This document shows, in pieces, positions 5,923 to 13,215 of a stretch of 21,079 bases of DNA. Both the position numbers and the translations under genes were made by a program. A model generated the notes under the pieces. The model was not told where the DNA came from. It ran no database searches and was given only the letters and a program-made list of their open reading frames with translations. Source of the DNA: a virus. The DNA lies in IMG/VR virus record IMGVR_UViG_3300046459_000316, positions 1 to 21,079 of that record. The stretch is one strand, 5' to 3'. The first letter of the stretch is position 1, and each line of letters begins with the position of its first letter.

Positions 5923-7728
5923 TTACGCGGCAGTGACGGAGAGACCACCGAGGCGGGCGACAGCCACGAGGTAGGCCCAGATCCCGATGCGGACGGCCTG
6001 CGGACCGACGGGCTGGTCATACGAGAACGTCGCGACGGGCGATTCGTAGATGACGTAGTCGTTGGGCACCGCGAACACGCAGACGTTGGCCGTGGAGGCG
6101 TAGGACAGGTAGGCGGACGCACCCAGGACATTGGCCTGGATGCCCCCGGACGCCACGGTGCCGTCGCTGTTCATGCTGCCGATCATCGGCAGGAACGGGC
6201 GACCCGTGGTGTCGCCCTGTGCGAGCAGGACGCTATAGAGCGCGGACGGGATGAACGCACCCTGTGCCGGCTTGAACCGGGTGGCGTAGTACTTGATGAC
6301 GTTGCCGAGGACGCCGGCATATGGCGTGGCCGCGGTGATCGCGGTGCCCGATGCCGTGGCGCCTGCCTCGACGGCCGTCTTGATGACGGTCTCGGATGCC
6401 TGCGCGTACGCCTCGATGAGGTCCTGCATGACGAACTGCTCGGCGGACGGGTCAGCGGAGTCCAGCACCTGGCGGCTGACATCGATGGTCGTGCCGTACA
6501 TGAGCGGGGTGGCCGTGACGGCGGTGGTCGCGATGTCGGTCGCGGTCAGTGCCGCGCCTTCTGCCGACTGCACCGCGACGGAGCTCGACGTGGTCACCTT
6601 GGCGAAGATGCGCGGCCGGGAGTCGCTGATCGGGACGCGGGTGAAGAAGCTGCCCATCGGGCGCCCCTTGAGGATGCGCGGGGTCAGCAGCCCGGGGAGG
6701 TAGTCGTTGGGCAGGGCGCCCGGGATCTCCGATTGGAGCAGGTCGCCGGCTCGCTCGATCTTGACGGCGATGTCCGTGAGGTGCGACTGGTGGCGAGCCT
6801 GGCGTTCCATGGCCTGCCCGTCGCCCTGTCGGGCGGCCTGGAGGTCGCGGAGGAAGCTGTTGCCGCTGTTACGGGCATAGACGGAGGGCTGGGCGGAGAT
6901 GCTGATGGGGGCCTGGTAGCCGCCCATCTGCATGATCACGCCGAGCCGCTCCACCAGGTCACGGACAGCAGGGTCGGATGACTGGGCGGCCTGCACGACG
7001 AGGTCGCGCTGGGCCGGGGTAGCAGGTACGGGGGCCGGTGCGGGCGGTGCAGCCACGGAACCGGGCGGGATGTAGATGGCACCCGGTACTGGCGGGGTGA
7101 CCTCCGGTGTGGGAGGTGGCTCCGGCGTGGGCGGGGGGGTCGGATCGGACACGGGTCCTCCTTGTTCCGGCTCGGCCGGCGTTGGCTCGGGTTCGGTGGG
7201 TGCCGCCTCTGGCGGGTCGGGCTCCATGTCACGGAGCGCGATACGGGCGCCATCGAAGGCCGGCATGTCGGAGCCGGCGATGGCGTGCAACTTGATGTCC
7301 CGGTGGACGACGGTCCCGTCGCGCATCCGGCTGTCGCGGACCGAACCCGGTCCGAACTCCACCGACACGCCGTTGATCCCAGCGGCGACCTCGGAGAGAT
7401 AGGCGTCCCCGGCCGGGGACTCAAGGATGTGTGCCCGGAACGACACGCCGGCCGGCGTGTCCTCCAGCACCTGGACGGTGCCCACGGGTCGCTCGCCGTG
7501 TCGCGCCCGGAAGGGCATCCTCGCCCCGTCCTGGCGTCCCATCCAGTGCTCGACCGATGACAGGGCTGCCTGCGGGTAGTGGACCTCGCGACCGATGGTG
7601 CCGCGTCCGTCGAGGTCGACCTGGCCGGAGACCACGCCGTACGGCAGCGCGATACCCTCGATGGCTCGCGGGTCGTCCGCGACCTGGCGGACGGTGGTCA
7701 GGGCCTCGGTCTGTCGCCAGCTGGTCAT
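5923..7728 (-). CDS. Fused prohead protease - major capsid protein (HK97-type)
   Basis: The 601-aa product combines two functions. Residues ~20-165 look like an HK97-type (U35) prohead protease. They contain IEGIALPYGVVS, a RHG motif with likely catalytic His77, GVSVEF with likely catalytic Ser122, and the closing strand HRDIKLHAIAGSDMPAF. Residues ~170-235 are a Pro/Glu-rich linker. Residues ~240-601 are the capsid protein, with a helical delta-like region (RDLQAARQ onward) and an HK97-fold body (PVGQAVRIG-like C-terminal end, here PVGPQAVRIGIWAYL). An internal GTG at 7152 has a strong Shine-Dalgarno sequence. ATG 7728 sits 3 nt after the previous stop. Confidence 0.85.
   Translation of the reverse strand: MTSWRQTEALTTVRQVADDPRAIEGIALPYGVVSGQVDLDGRGTIGREVHYPQAALSSVEHWMGRQDGARMPFRARHGERPVGTVQVLEDTPAGVSFRAHILESPAGDAYLSEVAAGINGVSVEFGPGSVRDSRMRDGTVVHRDIKLHAIAGSDMPAFDGARIALRDMEPDPPEAAPTEPEPTPAEPEQGGPVSDPTPPPTPEPPPTPEVTPPVPGAIYIPPGSVAAPPAPAPVPATPAQRDLVVQAAQSSDPAVRDLVERLGVIMQMGGYQAPISISAQPSVYARNSGNSFLRDLQAARQGDGQAMERQARHQSHLTDIAVKIERAGDLLQSEIPGALPNDYLPGLLTPRILKGRPMGSFFTRVPISDSRPRIFAKVTTSSSVAVQSAEGAALTATDIATTAVTATPLMYGTTIDVSRQVLDSADPSAEQFVMQDLIEAYAQASETVIKTAVEAGATASGTAITAATPYAGVLGNVIKYYATRFKPAQGAFIPSALYSVLLAQGDTTGRPFLPMIGSMNSDGTVASGGIQANVLGASAYLSYASTANVCVFAVPNDYVIYESPVATFSYDQPVGPQAVRIGIWAYLVAVARLGGLSVTAA
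7150..7163 (-). promoter_or_regulatory. Internal ribosome-binding site and GTG start within the protease-capsid fusion
   Basis: On the minus strand AAGGAGG (7163-7157) is followed by ACCC and then an in-frame GTG (7152-7150), codon 193 of the fusion. Starting here would give a capsid-only protein of 409 residues that begins inside the Pro-rich linker. The Shine-Dalgarno match is stronger than that of the fusion's own start. Confidence 0.55.
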
Positions 7729-7731
7729 GAC

Positions 7732-7965
7732 CTAGCCCTTCCCCTTGTCCCTGGCGAGCTCGGTCGTCTGGACCGGGCCCGTCGTGACGGACCTGACGCC
7801 GGCCGTGGTGGACGCGGGCACGTCGGCCTCGTCGCCCTTCGGCACGCCGTTGTCGTCGCCGAGTCCCGGCAGTTCCTCCTTGTGCGCCCGCTCGACCTCC
7901 TCGATGACGTATGCCTGGCGGGCGAGCTCGGCCTTCTGGTCTGCCTTGGTGGTATCGCTGGTCAT
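7732..7965 (-). CDS. Small charged hypothetical protein
   Basis: This 77-aa protein starts at ATG 7965, overlapping the previous stop (ATGA), with GGAGG 5 nt upstream. It is hydrophilic, with a helical charged N-terminal half (KADQKAELARQAYVIEEVERAHKEEL) and a Thr/Val/Gly-rich second half ending in DKGKG. Position between portal and protease-capsid genes suggests a head-related role, but I do not recognise the family. Confidence 0.65.
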   Translation of the reverse strand: MTSDTTKADQKAELARQAYVIEEVERAHKEELPGLGDDNGVPKGDEADVPASTTAGVRSVTTGPVQTTELARDKGKG

Positions 7966-8180
7966 GGCTTCCTCCGTGGTCTGGACAGCTTCTCGACGGT
8001 GATGATCGGTGGCGGTGCGGCCCGGACGACAAGGCCGTTGGCGACCCATGAGTCGGCCAGGGCCTTCGGGATGTGGGTCCCGCCGCGGGGCACCTCGGCG
8101 AGGATCAGGCCGGGATACGGCCGGACGAACACGACGTCAGAGCCGACGGACGTCAGATCGCGCAGGTCCATGACGGTCAC
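7962..8180 (-). CDS. Small hypothetical protein after portal
   Basis: This 72-aa protein starts at GTG 8180, overlapping the portal stop (GTGA), with GGGGAAG just upstream. An alternative ATG lies at 8171. The sequence is beta-rich in the first half (SDVVFVRPYPGLILAEV) and has a short helix (IPKALADSWVANG) and a basic tail (RPRRKP). Its size and site match small unnamed head-region proteins in phages. The function is unknown. Confidence 0.6.
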   Translation of the reverse strand: MTVMDLRDLTSVGSDVVFVRPYPGLILAEVPRGGTHIPKALADSWVANGLVVRAAPPPIITVEKLSRPRRKP

Positions 8181-9394
8181 TTCAGCTTCCCCAGTGGTGG
8201 TGGCTCGGTGCCCTGCGGCTGTCCGGCGGGCACTGGTTCGTTGAGCCGCTCGGTGACCTTCACCGGGGGCTCCAGCTCTGTCGGGTCCTCCAGGTGCGGC
8301 CATCCCTGCGCCTCGCGGACCTCGCCGGGCGTCACCCATGCGCGACCGGCGGTGGCGAGCTGGTACGCCTGCGCCTGCTCCAGCTGGGTGCCCGCCACGA
8401 GCCGGTCGGGTGGCATGTCCATGTACCGCCCGCCCGGCAGCAGGTCGGTGATGGCGTCCTCGATGGCGCCGATGTAGTTCTGGAGCGTGAAGCGGACGAG
8501 GTCCAGGTTGGCGGCAGGCGTCGAGGTGTACGTCTCGCTGTCACCAGTCGGTGCGTTGAGGTGCCGGGTCGGGATGCCGAAGTAGCGTCCGATGTCCGCG
8601 ACGAGCTCACGGCGCGCCTCGACCGCGGACTCGGACGTGGGGTCGGCACCGAATGACTTAGCGTGCAGGCCACCGGACAGGACGGGCGCGTAGTCCGGGC
8701 CCCGGCTGCGCTTCGCTGCCCACAGCTCGGACGTCTCCTCGATCTGGGTGCCCGTCAGTCGCTGGTCGGTCTCCAGGACGGTCGTGGGCGAGCCGCCTGC
8801 CTGCCAGTACCGGCTGGCGTACCGCTCGGCCGCGAGGGCCGCCGCGAAGGTGGTCCGGGCGATGTTGATGATGCCGCCGAGCGCATCGGACACGGTCGGC
8901 TGCGGGCTCCGGTGGAGGATGACCAGCTGGTCCCGGTGGATGCGCTGGCCGGAGACGAAGTACCACTCGGGCGGCAGCAAGAAGGTGATCGTGAACATGT
9001 CGATGGTCTCGGGCGTGACGATCGTCGGGTCGAGATACCAGAGCCCGAGCGGCACGCCCTCCTGGTCGGTGCCGCCGGTCTTCAGCAGGTAGCAGACGTC
9101 GAACAGTGCGAGCGTGCGCACGACGAGGCTCGTCCACTCCCGGCGCGTGCGCTGGGCCTGGGGGCGCTTGACCAGCCGCGACGGCGGCAGGTCGAGGTTG
9201 CCGCGACGCTCGCGCCACTCCAGTTGGCTGACAGCGGTGGCCAGGATGTCGAGCGAACGCCAGACCGACGAGAGGCCGGCGACGGAGTGTGCGGACACGG
9301 TGCTCGCTACCCCGGCACCCGCCGAGAATCCCACCATCGTGACGGGGCTCGTGAGTGTGTCTCGCTTTCCGAATATCACATCACGAAGACCCAT
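8177..9394 (-). CDS. Portal protein (HK97 family)
   Basis: This 405-aa protein has the features and length of HK97-type portals, the dodecameric ring through which DNA enters the capsid. The N-terminal region (VAGLSSVWRSLDILATAVSQLEW) matches the usual opening 'al....v..ci..ia..va.lp'. The central region has YLDPTIVTPE and an IHRDQLVILH segment. The end of the core has DIGRYFGIPTRHLN, like the common 'i...fgvP..ll' motif. ATG at 9394 is preceded by GGAG about 10 nt upstream and lies 13 nt after the terminase stop. It is followed by two small genes and the protease-capsid fusion. Confidence 0.9.
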   Translation of the reverse strand: MGLRDVIFGKRDTLTSPVTMVGFSAGAGVASTVSAHSVAGLSSVWRSLDILATAVSQLEWRERRGNLDLPPSRLVKRPQAQRTRREWTSLVVRTLALFDVCYLLKTGGTDQEGVPLGLWYLDPTIVTPETIDMFTITFLLPPEWYFVSGQRIHRDQLVILHRSPQPTVSDALGGIINIARTTFAAALAAERYASRYWQAGGSPTTVLETDQRLTGTQIEETSELWAAKRSRGPDYAPVLSGGLHAKSFGADPTSESAVEARRELVADIGRYFGIPTRHLNAPTGDSETYTSTPAANLDLVRFTLQNYIGAIEDAITDLLPGGRYMDMPPDRLVAGTQLEQAQAYQLATAGRAWVTPGEVREAQGWPHLEDPTELEPPVKVTERLNEPVPAGQPQGTEPPPLGKLK

Positions 9395-9407
9395 CAGGGC
9401 GTGTCTC

Positions 9408-10958
9408 CTAGCCGATCAGTGGTCCACCTCCGAGCCGGGAGATGGAGTGGGTGGCGATGGCGGCGGCGACCACCGCGTCGATGGGGCCGCTGCTCTCCTT
9501 GCGCGAGAACCGGAAGGCGCCGTCCTGGCCGACCGGGCGCCTGGCGAGGCCCCCCATCTCGGTGTCCAGCAGGGGATCATCCGCCGCGAGCATGCCCGCG
9601 AGCACCCGCTCGGTGAAGTCCATGGAGACCGTCACCATCTCGCCCATCTTCAGCGGTTCCCATGGCAGGCCGGACTCCTGTGCAGCGCGGGCGAAGGCGG
9701 CGGCTGCTCCGCTGAAAGCGTCGTAGCTGATGCTCAGTACCTGGTCGATGGCCGGGAAGGTCTCGACCTCCCTGATGATCCGCGCCGCCGCCAGCGGTTC
9801 ACCGTCGGATCGCCGGAGGTCGGCATGCACCTCGACGCCGACCCGTCCGTCGTCGCGGATACCGGCGACCGCGATGGTCGCCCGCTCCCATCCCGGCTGG
9901 ATGTCGACACCCAGGGCATATGGCCCGTGGAGGCCTTCGAGCGGCGCCACCACCCGGTTGGCGGCCCAGGCACCGGGCGGGAAGGCACTATCGGCCACTA
10001 CGTCGACGAAGTGGTTCAGCCGCTCGCGCTGCCACCCTTCCCGCGGCCACTTGCGATGCTCGTTCGCGATGGCCGTCCGCACCAGACGTCCGTCGCCGAG
10101 TCCTGGATTCGCCTTGGCCAGCTCGACCCAGTCGCCCCTGGTCAGCTCACGCCTGCCACCGGTCGAGTCATATCCGACGTCGGGGTCGTCCGTCTCCCAC
10201 CACACACCATAGAGCGATGGGTCGGGCTTCTCGTCGCCGACAGCTAGCCGCCGCAACCGGTCGTATCGCTCTCGCAGGACGACGCTGTCGGCGTGTCCTG
10301 CCGTGGAGGTCAGCAGCAGGAGGGCATTCCTCTGCGCGGACTGGGTCGGCTCGACCGCCTCCATCATCACGTTATCGCGTTGGGTCAGGACCTCGTCGAA
10401 GGCGATAGCGCCGAACGAATATCCACGGGCGCTGCCTGGTTCACTCGTGAGGGTGTCGAAGAACAGGCCCTCGGTCTCGATGCCCAGCCAGCGCGACAGC
10501 CGCACCGGAGGGTATATGCGGGGTTCGCCCCGGGCACGGTCGGGACCCTTCGTCAGCCTCGGGATAGCCTTGAGATCCCCATAGACCGCCCGATAGATGA
10601 TCCGGGCCTGGATACCATCGTGCGCTGCCGACCGGATGTCTCGCCAGGCGCGGAATGGCCCGACTGTGCGCCCGACATCGAAGAGCCAGCCGTAGAACGA
10701 GCGGACGATGACGCTCTTGCCGTTCTGCCTGGCGGTCGAGAACAGCGCCTCCCGGTGGATGAGGTCGCCATCCTTGCCGTGGCGCAACATCTTGATGACC
10801 ACGTACGCCTGCCATGGTCCGAATACCAGGTCGAGCTCCCGGCTGGCCCACTCGATGACCGCCGGACCGTAGCTGCCGGTCACGCCAGGCGGGTCGGGGG
10901 TCTCCCAGCGGGGCTGGAGGCGCTTGGGAAGGGTGGGCGGCCGGTAGCCGCGCTTCAT
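9408..10958 (-). CDS. Terminase large subunit
   Basis: The product packages DNA, using an ATPase motor and a nuclease. With the 10958 start it is 516 aa. The Walker A-like motif STARQNGKS is at residues 74-82, Walker B AIAFDEV at 184-190, and the coupling motif LLTSTAG at 215-221. The likely nuclease acidic residues are D352 (GVDIQPG), D413 (SISYDAF) and D494 (GPIDAVVA). The start is uncertain: in-frame ATGs at 11096, 10991 and 10958 all lack a good Shine-Dalgarno sequence. I prefer 10958 because it leaves the phased repeat arrays almost wholly non-coding. The longer forms would read through repeats whose 11-bp period cannot reflect protein repeats. Confidence 0.92.
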   Translation of the reverse strand: MKRGYRPPTLPKRLQPRWETPDPPGVTGSYGPAVIEWASRELDLVFGPWQAYVVIKMLRHGKDGDLIHREALFSTARQNGKSVIVRSFYGWLFDVGRTVGPFRAWRDIRSAAHDGIQARIIYRAVYGDLKAIPRLTKGPDRARGEPRIYPPVRLSRWLGIETEGLFFDTLTSEPGSARGYSFGAIAFDEVLTQRDNVMMEAVEPTQSAQRNALLLLTSTAGHADSVVLRERYDRLRRLAVGDEKPDPSLYGVWWETDDPDVGYDSTGGRRELTRGDWVELAKANPGLGDGRLVRTAIANEHRKWPREGWQRERLNHFVDVVADSAFPPGAWAANRVVAPLEGLHGPYALGVDIQPGWERATIAVAGIRDDGRVGVEVHADLRRSDGEPLAAARIIREVETFPAIDQVLSISYDAFSGAAAAFARAAQESGLPWEPLKMGEMVTVSMDFTERVLAGMLAADDPLLDTEMGGLARRPVGQDGAFRFSRKESSGPIDAVVAAAIATHSISRLGGGPLIG

Positions 10959-11016
10959 GAGAGCCGGGTGAGTAGTTCCTGAGATCAACATGAGCGCTTC
11001 ATGAGAGCCGGCTGAG
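10958..11016. repeat. Array A: six TGAG motifs at exact 11-bp spacing
   Basis: TGAG begins at 10958, 10969, 10980, 10991, 11002 and 11013, so every step is 11 bp. Two longer near-repeats (10951-10972 and 10995-11016) differ at one base in 22. All motifs face the same way and would lie on roughly the same face of the helix. The terminase start codon at 10958 overlaps the first unit. Confidence 0.9.
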
Positions 11017-11099
11017 GCGAGCCACTCTCGCGATTTGTTGGAACGAACCCCCCACAGGTGTCTGGGCACCCCCCGGACCAGAAAAGTGACCCCCATCCG
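11017..11099. other. GC-rich spacer between the arrays, candidate cos/pac cutting region
   Basis: This 83-bp segment lies between the two arrays and contains two CCCCCC runs around an imperfect dyad (GGTG at 11057-11060, CACC at 11067-11070). Its site just upstream of the large terminase is where cos sites are often found in siphoviruses. No cleavage site can be assigned from the sequence. Confidence 0.3.
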
Positions 11100-11158
11100 T
11101 GAGATAAACGTGAGTCTGGGGTGAGTGTTTCATGAGAGTCGAGTGAGACTCACATGAG
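11100..11158. repeat. Array B: six TGAG motifs at exact 11-bp spacing
   Basis: TGAG begins at 11100, 11111, 11122, 11133, 11144 and 11155, again with steps of exactly 11 bp and the same orientation as array A. The longer segment 11126-11147 matches the 22-bp repeat of array A at 18 positions. The array ends 2 bp from the HNH stop codon. Confidence 0.9.
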
Positions 11159-11159
11159 T

Positions 11160-11444
11160 TCAGCGCCATCGCGACCGTCGAGCGCGAGGCAGCACGATCG
11201 ACGGTCGGGGCGTGATGGCCGGCGTGCCAGCCACGTCCTTGTCCTGTCGCTGGCTGTTGCATGAGCGATGCGCGGCACGGAGGTTGGCGTCGCCATGTCC
11301 GCCGCCCTGCGAGCGCGGCACGAGATGGTCGAGCGTATCGGCGCCAGGCTTGCGACAGATCCAGCAGACGCCGCGATCACGGGCGAGGATGCGCCGACGC
11401 GTACGCTGCCAGCCCGGTGGGCGGTCAGTGAACGGCATGGTCAA
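11160..11444 (-). CDS. HNH endonuclease
   Basis: This 94-aa protein carries a complete HNH module: CWIC at residues 27-30, the core LDHLVPRSQGG at about 38-48, a Gly/Asp/Asn stretch (GDANLRAAH) and HRSC. The CxxC and HxxC pairs form the structural zinc site, and the His-Asn-His set cleaves DNA. Small HNH proteins beside terminase genes are common in cos phages, where some are needed for genome cutting and packaging. The start is TTG at 11444, overlapping the previous stop (TTGA), or ATG at 11438. Confidence 0.88.
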   Translation of the reverse strand: MTMPFTDRPPGWQRTRRRILARDRGVCWICRKPGADTLDHLVPRSQGGGHGDANLRAAHRSCNSQRQDKDVAGTPAITPRPSIVLPRARRSRWR

Positions 11445-11926
11445 GCACCCGTCCTGCCTGCCCTCGACGAGTCAGCGTCCCCTCGCCGGTCTATCGCTGT
11501 TGGTCGATAACGTAGCACACGCCCTCGGGGCTCCCTGCGGTACAGCCCATGCAGCAGCTCGAGGGCTACCTGGACATAGGCACGACGTACGGGCTGCACC
11601 ATGCCGAGGCTGCGACATGCGCTGTCCCAGTCACCCCCGATACAGGCTGTCCGGTACAGCACCTGTGCCATGAACGGCTCGTCATGCGCCAGCTCCCGCA
11701 GGGCAGCACGCATGGGGAAGCGGTAGTCCTCGTCCCTGTCGAGGGCACCCGGCTCGCCCAGGTACGTCGCCATCTCGTGGCTGAGCACGGGGTAGTCGCC
11801 ACCCGTCGAGAGGCGGATCGGCACATCCGCCCGGACGCCATCGAGGAACCAGCGCAGGAGGTCACGCGGCCTCGTGGGCGGTGGGTGGTATGGCGCCAGG
11901 CGCAGCTCGGTGACGTCGACGCTCAT
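11441..11926 (-). CDS. Hypothetical protein with possible HTH (candidate small terminase or late regulator)
   Basis: This 161-aa protein starts at ATG 11926, overlapping the previous stop (ATGA). The N-terminal part is unrecognised. Residues ~85-125 (MAQVLYRTACIGGDWDSACRSLGMVQPVRRAYVQ and following) are helical and look like a helix-turn-helix unit, in a region that might bind DNA. A basic C-terminus follows. No small terminase is otherwise seen in the window. Being next to HNH, the TGAG arrays and the large terminase makes a packaging role plausible, or a sigma-like late regulator. Both are inference. Confidence 0.55.
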   Translation of the reverse strand: MSVDVTELRLAPYHPPPTRPRDLLRWFLDGVRADVPIRLSTGGDYPVLSHEMATYLGEPGALDRDEDYRFPMRAALRELAHDEPFMAQVLYRTACIGGDWDSACRSLGMVQPVRRAYVQVALELLHGLYRREPRGRVLRYRPTAIDRRGDADSSRAGRTGA

Positions 11927-12195
11927 GCCGTCTCCGAGCGGCGTACGTACAGCCGTCCTCCCCCGGCGCTGGTCACGGCGCCCGTGCCCACGAAGCGGTA
12001 TGACCAGACACCCGGCTGGTCGATGGGCACATCGGACGAGTACACGCCGCTCGTGCCATGGGTGACGGCGGGCGTGGAGCTCGTGCCGTCGGGCTTCTTG
12101 ACCGTCAGCACCGCCGTCGTGTCGGTCGGCGCGCCGGCCGCGTTGCTGAACGTGGCCGTCAGGCGGACCACGTCACCGATGTCGTACTCACTCAT
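11923..12195 (-). CDS. Small Ig-like beta-sandwich virion protein
   Basis: This 90-aa protein begins MSEYDIGDVVRLTATFSNAAG and continues with a strand-loop pattern (TAVLTVKKPDG, GVYSSDVPIDQPGVWSYRF). This is the layout of an Ig-like or bacterial macroglobulin-like domain, with 'D.pG.w.y.w.g' near the end. Similar one-domain proteins are found among phage structural genes. ATG 12195 overlaps the stop of the repeat protein by 8 nt and follows GAGG with a 6-nt spacer. The precise role is unknown. Confidence 0.65.
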   Translation of the reverse strand: MSEYDIGDVVRLTATFSNAAGAPTDTTAVLTVKKPDGTSSTPAVTHGTSGVYSSDVPIDQPGVWSYRFVGTGAVTSAGGGRLYVRRSETA

Positions 12196-13213
12196 CTGTC
12201 ACCTCGACCGCGCCCACGCCGGCCGGCTCGCGGGATAGCGAGCCCACGGCCGATGCCGTGGTGGTGGATGCACCGGCAGACGTGACGCCCATGCCCAGCG
12301 AGCCGACCCGCGACGAGGCGATCAGCACCGTGCCCGCCAGGACGTCGGACAGCGTGACCGTGCCCTTGACGTTGGGCGGCACCACGGCGACCGTCGGCAC
12401 GCGGCCCGTCAGCACCAGCGACGCGGTGGGCACCGTCACCAGCTGGTTGGCGATGGCCGTGATGACGGGCGCGAATGTGGCCAGGACGAGCGCCCGGACG
12501 GGCACCGTGACGACCTGGTTGGCCGTCGCTGTCACGACCGGCGCGAACGTGGCCAGCGTCAGGGCGCGGACGGGCGGGATGATGGTCTGGCCCGCGCCAC
12601 CCGTGACCAGCGGCGGGAACGTGGTGAGGGTGAGCGTCGCGGTGGGCGGTGTCGCGACCGCGCTGGCCCCTGCCGTGATGACCGGGGCGAGACCCGTGAG
12701 CGTCAGGGCGGTGACAGGCGGTATGACCGCGAGCCCGATGACCGGCACGAGCCTGGTCAGCGCCAGGGCCGTCGTGGGCGGCGTGACCAGGACCGGCGTC
12801 AGGACCGATGGCGCCAATGGGGCGAGGGTCAGCGATGCGGTCGGCACCGTGACCAGGCGCGGCGTGCTGATGACCGGGGCGAGGCCCGTGATGGTCAGGG
12901 CGGCCGTCGGTGGCGTGGCGACCTGGTTGGCCGTCGCGCTCGCCGTCGGGGCGAACGTCGTCAGCGTCAGGGTCGCTGTCGGCACCGTGACCGTCTGGTT
13001 GACCGCGACGTTGGCCGAGGGTGCGAACGTGGTCAGCGCCAGGGCCGTCGTGGGCGGGCTGACGGCCAGGCCGAGCACCGCCGCGAAGGTGGCCAGCACG
13101 AGGGTCGCGGTGGGCACCGTGACCAGTTGGTCGCCGCCCGACGCAGCCGGGATCAGGGCAGGCGAGAGGCGCTGCCCTGATTGCGGGTTGGGCGGCCGGT
13201 GGAAGATGCCCAC
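12188..13213 (-). CDS. Repeat-rich structural protein with eleven ~22-residue repeats
   Basis: This 341-aa protein starts at GTG 13213, 2 nt after the previous stop. Residues ~31-276 are eleven degenerate repeats of 20-25 residues. A typical unit reads VTVPTATLTLTTFAP followed by a variable turn of 6-9 residues. The alternating hydrophobic/Thr pattern suggests one or two beta-strands per repeat, with a conserved P-[TV]-x-[AR]-L core. The C-terminal 65 residues are non-repetitive (GTVTLSDVLAGTVLIASSR onward). I associate repeats of this kind with uncharacterised phage virion proteins, but can name no function. A fibrous or surface role is likely from the repeats and neighbours. Confidence 0.7.
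   Translation of the reverse strand: MGIFHRPPNPQSGQRLSPALIPAASGGDQLVTVPTATLVLATFAAVLGLAVSPPTTALALTTFAPSANVAVNQTVTVPTATLTLTTFAPTASATANQVATPPTAALTITGLAPVISTPRLVTVPTASLTLAPLAPSVLTPVLVTPPTTALALTRLVPVIGLAVIPPVTALTLTGLAPVITAGASAVATPPTATLTLTTFPPLVTGGAGQTIIPPVRALTLATFAPVVTATANQVVTVPVRALVLATFAPVITAIANQLVTVPTASLVLTGRVPTVAVVPPNVKGTVTLSDVLAGTVLIASSRVGSLGMGVTSAGASTTTASAVGSLSREPAGVGAVEVTDE
12386..13123 (-). repeat. Coding repeats of the 341-aa protein
   Basis: About 740 bp encode eleven degenerate repeats (unit about 60-75 bp). Copies differ in length and sequence, with segments such as GTGACCGTGCC recurring. The divergence argues for an old protein-level repeat, not a recent DNA amplification. Confidence 0.75.
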
Positions 13214-13215
13214 TG

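Noticed and set aside
10958-11096. Long N-terminal extension of the terminase from ATG 11096
   Set aside because: It lacks a Shine-Dalgarno sequence and would translate the spacer and array A, whose 11-bp period is incompatible with protein repeats. It is not fully excluded.
12386-13123. CRISPR or DNA-level tandem repeat
   Set aside because: The repeats are in frame, degenerate, variable in length and encode a continuous protein, unlike CRISPR repeats with unique spacers.
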